From Notospermus geniculatus (Eukaryota > Nemertea > Pilidiophora > Heteronemertea > Lineidae): a stretch of 64,000 nt of DNA. The DNA lies in the NCBI GenBank assembly GCA_002633025.1, contig NMRB01000175.1, forward strand, positions 338,219 through 402,218. Direction: 5' to 3'. Under the pieces are notes generated by a model that did no database searches, had not been told where the DNA came from, and worked only from the letters and a program-made list of their open reading frames with translations. Numbering within the stretch: position 1 is the first letter of the stretch; each line of letters begins with the position of its first letter. Shown here piece by piece: positions 55,527 through 64,000 of the stretch. The position numbers and the translations under genes were made by a program.

Positions 55527-56400
55527 AAAAGATGTGATTTTATTCTCCAGTAGTATAGGCCTACATATACCGGAAAGTTGGAATGATTTTAGAAGCAGTT
55601 CAACAAAATATTTCGCTTTTGGTCTCATTAACTTCAGTAATTTCTAATAAACCTTTCCATCCAATATGGCGGCATAAACTAAGGGCTAAACAGGAAGTGA
55701 TATCACGTGCATACCCTCTATACGCTGGTAAAACCAGCCGCCCATGGGGATCAAACCGTCTACAGAAATCACCACCGCTACGGAAAAAATCTACCCAAAG
55801 GCAGACACAAATAATGTGGCTATAGCTCGGGAGTACACTCAGAGTGTTTATTCAGGATATTGCAAATAAATTTGACATGTTATTTTAGCCAACAGCTGAA
55901 AGTATTCCAGTCTCGTCCACGATTGAAGTCGCCTGAAAGCATCCAAGTTTTGTTCTTCGGTATCAAGTATTTGCTCATGCTTGGATCGCGTGACATGGGC
56001 TCAAATGACATCCACCTACATACATTGTATACATGTATGTTTGNTCCGGCCCAATGCAATGCCTAAAGTGGAACCATTCAAAGCTTGATCGAGCACCAGT
56101 CAAGAGATTAAGTTTCTTTTGTATTGGTCTGCTACATGTATACAGGTAACTTTGCTGCCATCTTTTGGCAATAAGCGCTGGTGACAGCACCTATTGTTTT
56201 GCTTGCAACTCATTTTACAAGAACAATACTCACAAAATGGCCTCGGACAAAATGACCCGCGAACCAAACAATTAACGTTGTTCATTTCGGGAGCGATTAC
56301 GTCATAATATCCGAACAAAATCTTGACCCTTTATTCCATTGTTTACCTGTCAATTGAATATTAAACCCATTAACAATGAAAATGACTAACCAGGATATAA

Positions 56401-56776
56401 GCCGTGTTTACACCTGAGGAAATTGCCGGACCTGACCCGGCTCTGACCCGCCTTTTTTGCGTTTACACCTATGAAAATCGGATCCGGATTAAAAATTGCC
56501 GGACTAATCTAGCCCGCTTTCGCTCGGCGGGTCTGATACGGATTATACTTTAGCCCGGCAATTTCAAAGGTGTGGACAGAAAAATGCCGGGCTAAAACGT
56601 TTACTGAGCCCACCGACAGGTGTCGGTCTGCTAAAATTGAATGGGTGGTGTGTCTATAAATAGCATGGCCAGCGTTCAATATCGTAAGACGAATAATAGG
56701 TGTGGACAGGAAATTCAATGGATCCGGGTTAAATTCGAACCCGGGTCTGGAAAAATTGCATAGGTGTAAACACGGC
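56401..56776. mobile_element. MITE present only in copy B, TAA target duplication
   Basis: Ends GCCGTGTTTACACCTGAG and GCATAGGTGTAAACACGGC, flanked by TAA on both sides (56398-56400, 56777-56779). Copy A reads CCAGGATAATATTCGC at this place. A 3-bp TAA duplication is typical of PIF/Harbinger elements. Copy B has two extra bases (TA) on the left flank, so a TA duplication is also possible. Confidence 0.85.
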
Positions 56777-58432
56777 TAATATTCGCTGTCGATTAATCAT
56801 ACTTCAACGTAATAAAAATTCTCTTTGTGTTCTACGCAAAATCACTGGGCTAAAACGAACGACAATGGAGCACTCCATGGGTGAAACGTAGTGGTTACGT
56901 AACAACTCGTCCAACCTGACACACACCACATTCTGTTCGATTTGGCCTATGAGATCATTTTCCTCGAGTGATTTCGCGTCAGAAACAAAAAGCAATCTAT
57001 TATTCAAACAACAGTCGTGATAACGAATATTTCATGGTGATTTCCACTTGTCTTGTCCCGCGCGCTGCGTATTAAAGCGTATGTTGCAATACAAAATGTA
57101 TTCACAATCAGCACACCCTTGTCTTGTTTATCATGATCGATTATTTTTATGTTGAAACAGGTGTTCAGCGAGTATCATTGCAATTTGAAGGCAAACATGG
57201 AATCCGTGAAAGTTGATATCTCTGAAGTCAAATATCCCAACGACCGTACAAGGTCATTTCTTCATCAGTGGATGTAGGCCTTGTACTGAAAAGTCACGTC
57301 TCTTCCAGGCCCTGTCAAAACATACCGACAATCGACGGGCACACCCACTTGTCTCTGGAAAAAAGCCCGATTTCCTTTCAGCCATACATTCAGATGACAT
57401 TTTTGATTTCCTATTAACTTTGGAGGGCAGATTGAAATTAAACACACGCAGAACACCATACCATCAATGATTTTTTAACGATGGCAGTCAATGTTAAGAG
57501 TAATTACCTTCTAAACACGGGTAATGTTACCTTTGATACAAACACCAATAATTTTTTTCGTACTACTTCCATCATTTTTCCATCAAAGCTATTTTTCATG
57601 AACAGTTAATTTGTTCACTGTACTAACCTTACCTTTGATCTCCCTGCTCTTATTTGTCTCTGGTTTATATTATTTAATTAGGATCAGATTCTACCGCATG
57701 CGACACAACCTAATGCCCTTTAATTATCTCCCATAGCTCTGTTTTACCAAAGTCTTAACAGCCGAGTTAACAAACTCGACTCGAGATCAATGCAGTTTGA
57801 AAGCGCTGGGTCGTACGCCTGCCCTTTAGCTTGATCTCGTGTTACGCACGACCTCGGCGTCTCTGTTACACTGTATGCTGTGTATACGAATCGTTATTTT
57901 GTAAGAACTGTCTTGTAATGGCCGCGACATTCTATGGCAAGGAAATAACAGATGTCTGATCGATCTGCTGGCGACACCACTAAATGCAGACTGCACGAGG
58001 CTTTCATCTTTACCCTTTACTTGCTAAATTCAGATGTGGAGAGGGCAGGTGTTCCCGCTCCACAGCAAGAGGCAGTCTTGATGATACCACTATAGACTTA
58101 ACCATAAAACCTAAGGTTCAGTGAGCATAGTGAGTGTAGTTTAATTTGCATATTGTTCATAACTCTACGCCAAGTATCTTGCCAAAGTAGCCTGTACAGC
58201 ATCAGACCTATCAAAGCCATCATTCTTAACGCACCCCACAGAAAGAGAAAAAAGATCGCCATTTTTACCCGCCTGGGAGAACATGTAGCCTATAGAGGCT
58301 ATGCGCCGACGTCATAATCATTGCATAATCAGCTCATTCATGCATAATTAGCCATGGTACTGGAGGGAAACTTTACATTTTTATTCAAATGTATTAGAAA
58401 AGGTGTGAATTGCTAATTTTCATGCCTGATAA

Positions 58433-58492
58433 ACAAGTATTAATTTAATACTTGTCCCAAAATTTTGCATTTAATAAATGCAAAATTTTGGG
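58433..58492. repeat. two back-to-back palindromes (copy B)
   Basis: Same sequence as 55467-55526. Confidence 0.85.
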
Positions 58493-59004
58493 AAAAGATG
58501 TGATTTTATTCTCCAGTAGGCCTACATATACCGGGAAGTTGGAATGATTTTAGAAGCAGTTCAACAAAATATTTCGCTTTTGGTCTCATAACTTCAGTAA
58601 TTTCTAATAAACCTTCCATCCAATATGGCGGCATAAACTAAGGGCTAAACAGGAAGTGATATCACGCGTGCATACCCTCTACACGCTGGTAAAACCAGCC
58701 GCCCATGGGGATCAAACCGTCTACAGAAATCACCACCGCTACGGAAAAAATCTACCCAAAGGCAGACACAAATAATGTGGCTATAGCTCGGGAGTACACT
58801 CAGAGTGTTTATTCAGGATATTGCAAATAAATTTGACATGTTATTTTAGCCAACAGCTGAAAGTATTCCAGTCTCGTCCACGATTGAAGTCGCCTGAAAG
58901 CATCCAAGTTTTGTTCTTCGGTATCAAGTATTTGCTCATGCTTGGATCGCGTGACATGGGCTCAAATGACATCCACCTACATACATTGTATACATGTATG
59001 TTTG

Positions 59005-59497
59005 CTTTATGATGATGTGCACACAAAAAGAACGGTGTGTACTGCTTCGTATGCAGTACGCCAAGTTACCTTTATCAGCAACTCCTTCATGCCTGTCTGA
59101 CGTGTTTTGTTGCTGTACCAAGCTGTACACACAATTATAGACCGACTAACACAAAGAACAAACTGCATGCACGTCAATAAAAAAAACGTGAATTGGTTTA
59201 AGAGTCACTTTGGTAACGATTTGGCTATGCAAGAGGATCGATGCCATCACGTGTGCTGCACTTGAAGTCACTCTACCCCACGTAATACATGTACATACGT
59301 AAGGCCTACGGTGCTTCCGATTGCTTTGGCCAAGAAGCACTGGCAGTGGTCGGTGCAACCAACACTTCATGTGTTCTTACACAAAAGTGGCGTCAGATCT
59401 GACCTTCAATACGGTATGCCTATTTTGATGAACAAGAGGAAACGTTTACCTACTTTGCTTTAACAATACTTAATTGGCTTCTTTGTGAGGGAGTTAA
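59005..59497. other. intergenic, nothing recognised
   Basis: TACATGTA near 59288. No gene seen. Confidence 0.4.
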
Positions 59498-59634
59498 TAG
59501 AGAGACTTTTCGCAAAGCCCCCGAAACGCCAACGCAAACGCCAATCCCATTAGTTCGATACTAAGAAGAGAGCAGCGAAGATAGGATAGACGTAGTTCGC
59601 TTCGGCGTTCCGGGGGCTTTGCGAAAACTCTCTA
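59498..59634. mobile_element. MITE, TAGAGAGACTTTTCGCAAAG ends
   Basis: TAGAGAGACTTTTCGCAAAG (then CCCCCGAAACGCC) at the left pairs with GGCGTTCCGGGGGCTTTGCG (then AAAACTCTCTA) at the right. Confidence 0.85.
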
Positions 59635-60419
59635 AAGAAGAGAACACCCGAAATGAACTATTAGTGATATTTTTCACTCCTTTCGGCCAAAGATTTTGTA
59701 GGGTTGCAATGATCACACGAATGTGCGACGCTACAACCGGTGAATGACAATGTCTGATACAGCCGTTAATATAAGCTCTTCCTTTTGGGTTTTCATTCTA
59801 AAAATTTAACAAAAAAAAGAAACGGCCAGTGCCAATACAAAACACCTAGACCTCTAATACATGTAATATCAACATATCTTTTTGTGAGTCACTTGAATCA
59901 TAGACGTTTACTTCATATACGGAATAAAAAAATGTGCCTATCTCGGATTTACTAATTATAGAGGCATTTGCAGGTGAACCGGTACGCGGCCATTATGGGA
60001 TTTTTTTCTTCCTAGTTAGTGTTTATGACGACACGGGGTGAAATATAACACCGCGATAGATCATGAACGAGTGCGATATCAACCCGCATACGTACGCCGC
60101 TAAACGTTTAGTTCTATACATGCATGGGAATATTACAAAAACGTATTTACATACAAATTGAGAGACAATTCGATCGCCATGAGCAAGTTTCTCGGGTGAA
60201 TATTTCGACCTTGATTTGATACAGGATTTGTTTCGTACAATGCCACAATACTTCTGCCTACCATCAATACATTGGTACATGTATATTATAGCACTGTCAT
60301 GACTGTACTTACATGTAGTGTCACATAAGAAGTCGGTTACCTATTAAGTACATGTCAAATACAAACTTGACTGTCACGTCATGGCTGAGGCGTTCTCAAA
60401 TTGACAGCGAGAGTGTAAA
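59635..60419. other. intergenic, nothing recognised
   Basis: TACATGTA near 59861, 60276 and 60312. No gene seen. Confidence 0.4.
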
Positions 60420-60530
60420 AAACCAACCAACGATTGGCGATTGGCGAATGGTGAATAGGCGAAACTGGTGTCGGTGATGGGTAGGCGAAATGGGTGTCGG
60501 CGAAACGGTTGTCGGTGAGGGGATACACCA
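60420..60530 (+). repeat. degenerate GGCGAAT / GGTGTCGG short repeats
   Basis: Loose copies of GATTGGCGA, then GGCGAAA(T/C)GGGTGTCGG. Low-complexity tract. Confidence 0.6.
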
Positions 60531-60563
60531 TTAACGGCATGCAGGCAGAACGAGCCTGGGTGA

Positions 60564-60717
60564 AACTATCACTTGCGACGAGGATTCAAGCGTCAACACC
60601 TAGTCACCGCTGAATTCACTTTGTAGCCTACACAAATCACTGCCGACATAACCTACACAGATTAAAAACTTTTGGCATATACTCTTGTAACGCTTTGAGA
60701 CTTTCGTGTTCCTCACG
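60564..60717. repeat. third duplicated locus, copy A (carries transposon)
   Basis: AACTATCACTTGCGACGAGG to TTCGTGTTCCTCACG matches 60920-61099. The copies differ by a roughly 27-bp indel. At the TA (60718-60719) copy A enters a Tc1-like element, which ends at the N at 60919. Confidence 0.85.
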
Positions 60718-60918
60718 TACACTCATGGCCAGAAGTAAATGGACAGCAGTTTATCTTGAATATCTCCAAACCAATGGGCTGAAGACAATTGAATCCGACA
60801 TATGTAGTGGTAAATTTTCCTGGCTATCTAATGGTATCAGCGTCGAAAAAATCCGCTGAAAACCGCATTGGACAGAAGGAATTTTGTAAAGGCATGTTTT
60901 TTGCTACTTTTTTATTTG
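60718..60918 (+). mobile_element. Tc1-like element left end, truncated by gap
   Basis: TA/CACTCATGGCCAGAAGTAA..., homologous to 50678-50880. Cut off by the N at 60919. The empty counterpart in copy B reads TACATGTA (61100-61107). Confidence 0.7.
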
Positions 60919-60919
60919 N

Positions 60920-61107
60920 AACTATCACTTGCGACGAGGATTCAAGCGTCAACACCTAGTCACCGCTGAATTCACTTTGTAGCCTACACAAATCACTGCC
61001 GACATAACCTACACAGATTAAAGACGTTTGGCATAACAGTTCATAGTTAAATGTTAAGAGCCACTCTTGTAACGCTTTGAGACTTTCGTGTTCCTCACGT
61101 ACATGTA
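60920..61107. repeat. third duplicated locus, copy B with TACATGTA at the element site
   Basis: Counterpart of 60564-60717. After CCTCACG it reads TACATGTATGGAGC instead of the Tc1-like element. Confidence 0.85.
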
Positions 61108-62251
61108 TGGAGCTATCTTACATTGATTTTGAATGTAAAATCGATTAGAATGTCTGTCATTACGTCAAGAGCGACGTGCCTGATGTGCACTTGCTGATGA
61201 CTAAGATTAGTACCCAGTTGGCTGCTTGTACTTCTAAAAGCAGCCGAAGACAAGGAAGATCACGATTGGCGTGACTCGAGCACGCTGAGCTTTCAGGAAA
61301 TGAAAGGTCAGAAGTAATCCCATTGCCTTCCACAGTTCCGTACGTATACATGAACGGCTCGATCACTTTCGATTGAAACGATCGTTGCTAATGATGGGAG
61401 GCATTAAGGGTGTCTCGTAAAGGCAGAGCAGGGTTCGGTGGCTGTCTAAAAGTGCATGAAGGCTGTTTCCTCAGCTATTCAATCAAATAGTGTTGCTGAC
61501 GTGAAGATTCACAACCAAATTCATTTCAAGTATCGACGGAACGTGCATTTGTCGCTCCTTTCCGGTTCGGAAGTAAAACCTCATTGCCTCGTAATCTGCG
61601 ATAGGCCTATGATTGGTGGGTGTCACTGCGCATGTGCACTGGCTCCTCAAGGCAGGGGCGCCACTCCCTGTGCTGCTAGCCAGTCTTATTCTGAGTAACG
61701 CCAGCAGCAGAGTACCTGATCTGTGATTTACCGGGTAAAGATATCAACATACATGTAATGATGGCAAGTCCCTGTACCGGTATATCGAAAAAACCTCCGA
61801 AACCTTTCGGGTTGATCGACTTAGATCCTGCATTCAAATCAGTCGCCATCGCAAATGCACACAGCAGTCTGTCTTTCAAAGAGCCTGTAGATTGAGATGG
61901 TACATGTATACGTTAATTACAAATTATGCCACAGCACATTTTTTCTTTATTCTACGAAGCAGGCCAAGAGTTTTTTATCCGATGATCTATGCAGACACAT
62001 CAGACGCAAATCATGCAGATTAAACCTTTTTTGTCACCATCGGTAATGTTCAATGACACCAACCTAAATATCCGTGATTTCGTTGATGATGGACACAGCG
62101 TGTATGCACAGACGTGTATAATTATGTACATGATGAAAGGAAAAGTGCTGCAGCCCGGGGGTCATTATGAATATACACGACAGCTTTCAGCTTTCGAGTG
62201 ATTTATGAACACAATGTCCCGACGAAAAACCTGCGATTGCCGCAAACCCCT
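61108..62251. other. intergenic, nothing recognised
   Basis: TACATGTA near 61751 and 61903. Short frames only. Confidence 0.4.
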
Positions 62252-62359
62252 GGGCCCGTATGCATAAAGGTGGAATAAGCTTATTCCAGGTATAGCTTCA
62301 CGTTATAACGTTAGGTTATACCTGGAATTGGCTTATTCCACCTTTATGCATACGGGCCC
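62252..62359. mobile_element. fold-back MITE, GGGCCCGTATGCATAAAG family, copy 2
   Basis: Same stem as 52953-53066; the loop is in the opposite orientation and lacks the CATGTA. Confidence 0.9.
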
Positions 62360-64000
62360 CAGTGTTAGTGAGACAATGGACCACCTTTAAAGTGAACATT
62401 GATCTCCGCCACTAAAGAAAGGGGTGAAATACTATAGCATATATAGCAGCTAAGCCTGTTGAACAATGGAGCTCGGACTGTGTCTTCTAAATTTGGAACA
62501 AATATTTGGCATAAACACAAGTGACAGCATTACTCTGTACCAAATCCTCTTACTAATGAAGGCTTTACTTCCTAAAAACAGCATAAAGAACCTTTAGGCC
62601 TACTTGTCCTTATTTGATACTCGTAATCAATTCGAAAATATTCGACCAAACCCTTCGTTCGTCCATTACAGTATATTCAACTCCATTGCCTCTAGCATTG
62701 ATGTGTTAAATCGAAGTAATCGGAGCTGTCCATGCACCGTCACACAGTAACTTCAGAGGCTTGTAGTGGATATCTCCAGCCTCTGGGTTATTGCTTGGAC
62801 ACTGTGGCTAAGTATAGTGAACAGCCACCAGTTTTAAGCTCGGTTAGTCTCAAAAGCGGATTAAGTTGATGGGAGAGGATATGATGTTGCTCAGTCGCTG
62901 AAAGGATTGTGGTGGGCAGCATCCTGGGAACCCAGGGCATTTCCACTCTGCATAGCGCGTTACAATGCCCTGGGGAAACCCACCCCGTTTCGGTGGGGAA
63001 GAGGGCTGTTCCCTCATGTGTACTCGCCAACTGGTAATTCACGAATAAACCATGCAATGCAGTGGGGGATCGCCACTTGATGTAATGGGCAGACATCGCG
63101 CCTAGTGCTGTAACGTATGCACATATATCTGGTGTTACCAGTTACCGGGTACCAGTCTCATAGCAATGCATCTCATTCCATAATTTATGCATGCTGTCGG
63201 AATGATAGCTGCCCCAAACACATGAACTGGATCATACCTTCGTGTTTTGAACCCGTCGGTACTTACCCATTATCTAGATAATCCATGACAACCATTTTTA
63301 CGCGAAGTTAATTCAGGAATATTAAAAAATCCAGCGAGTTTGTCAGCGAATCGAGGAATGTTTGAAACCACCATATTTGGGAGTGACCATGGCGGGAGAG
63401 AAGCTTCGCTGTGATTGGTTGTATTCAGCGACAGATTTTCTGTCGCTAGTTCCACAGCGAAAAGGCGCCAATTTCAACAGGGCCTCGGACGTGCGAGTAG
63501 GGGAGCGCGTTTTAGAGGACCTGTTGCAAGAGGATGGGTGGGCAGGTGGTTGGTGGGTGTGCAGTTGACGTCGATGTAGTTTCTTCGGGTTATTGGAGAT
63601 GGACTCTGGTGACAAAAAGCTTACTGTTTCAAAGTGCTCCAGAGCAGGGAAAAATCCGTCTGCGAAAAGCACATCTATAAGTAGTCGTGTTTCCCCTTAA
63701 TAGAAAAGGGAGGGAGTGCAATGGGGAACATAACTACGACAGAGGGCAGCACTTCGTAACCAGCTCCTATACAATAGACGCCCTTTGTGTGGGAAATTGA
63801 TCAGACCTAGATGTCCCTTTCATTTCAATAGTTTTAACCACTAGTGACACCTATTGAGGTACTGGGTTATGGTCTTCATTGAAAATCTACGGCAACACGC
63901 ACTTTAATCACCTGACTATTGGGCCAATAGAATGACCAATGAAGGGGCCTATTTCATAAGACTCTGAAGAGATGATAAACATATAAATAGCCAATAAATG
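62360..64000. other. intergenic; hairpin-rich block at about 62780-63110
   Basis: 62920-63000 can form hairpins (CCTGGGAACCCAGG; CCCACCCCGTTTCGGTGGG). An unrecognised structured RNA or repeat is possible, but I cannot name one. Rest: no gene seen. Confidence 0.35.

Larger units (their letters stand above)
53268..56043. repeat. second duplicated locus, copy A
   Basis: Matches 56045-59004 throughout in the same orientation, ending at the N at 56044. Carries the 54218-54433 insertion and lacks the 56401-56776 one. Non-coding. Probable haplotype duplicate. Confidence 0.85.
56045..59004. repeat. second duplicated locus, copy B
   Basis: Counterpart of 53268-56043; begins directly after the N at 56044 and continues past the point where copy A stops (near 59004). 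Contains the 56401-56776 MITE and lacks the 54218 element. Confidence 0.85.

Noticed and set aside
55730-55770. tRNA-like GGTTTGATCCCC on the minus strand
   Set aside because: No acceptor stem or cloverleaf could be fitted around the box-B-like string.
62788-63096. 102-residue minus-strand frame / possible structured RNA
   Set aside because: Translation is not protein-like, and the hairpins did not match any RNA family I can recall (RNase P, MRP, SRP, snRNA considered).
1-64000. CRISPR array, bacterial operons or prophage
   Set aside because: Intron-type splice sites, low gene density and MITE/LINE content show a eukaryotic nuclear genome; the 60-bp array has no spacer structure.

Overview
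This is a eukaryotic genomic window from what looks like an invertebrate animal. The gene models have GT/AG introns and the proteins are long, disordered and Ser/Pro-rich, as in animal nuclear proteins. The rest is a dense mix of fold-back elements, minisatellites and a LINE remnant. A marine invertebrate (a deuterostome or lophotrochozoan) fits the repeat style, but the phylum cannot be settled from the sequence.

Genes. Only two protein-coding loci are well supported. Locus 1 (+ strand, about 2.9-6.2 kb) has a candidate leader exon, a short coding exon and a large exon. It encodes a basic, serine-rich protein that runs into a 9/12-residue acidic tandem repeat and is cut off by an assembly gap at 6208. 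Locus 2 (- strand, 23606-16320) is one uninterrupted 2428-residue reading frame. It looks like a disordered nuclear regulator: a PLDLT CtBP-type motif, basic patches, acidic tracts and a short C-terminal coiled coil. Neither matches a family I can name. The two genes converge. From 24 to 64 kb I see no convincing gene.

Layout. 1-8 kb: fold-back repeats and locus 1. 8-9.6 kb: tandem repeats, including a roughly 280-bp unit loaded with AGGTCA half-sites. 9.6-16.5 kb: two copies of the same locus (the 3' end of locus 2) placed side by side. 16.3-23.6 kb: locus 2. 24-52 kb: intergenic, with many inverted-repeat elements, a LINE 3' fragment, a 60-bp minisatellite and a GTTAAC-rich element. 53-59 kb: a second side-by-side duplication. 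60.5-61.1 kb: a third. All three duplications abut a single N and look like uncollapsed haplotypes, so they act as natural empty-site/filled-site comparisons.

Main discovery. The palindromic octamer TACATGTA occurs about 60 times by eye, where roughly one is expected. Several cases are clean 6-bp CATGTA additions after a TA when paralogous copies are compared. At 60718 one copy carries a Tc1-like end (TA then CACTCATGGCC) exactly where the other copy reads TACATGTA. That is the classic Tc1 excision footprint (TA-CA-TG-TA). TAGGCCTA (about 17 copies) may be the footprint of a second TA-targeting family. The two octamers chain through a shared TA. The window therefore appears saturated with transposon excision scars, some inside the large coding exon, where 6 bp keeps the frame.
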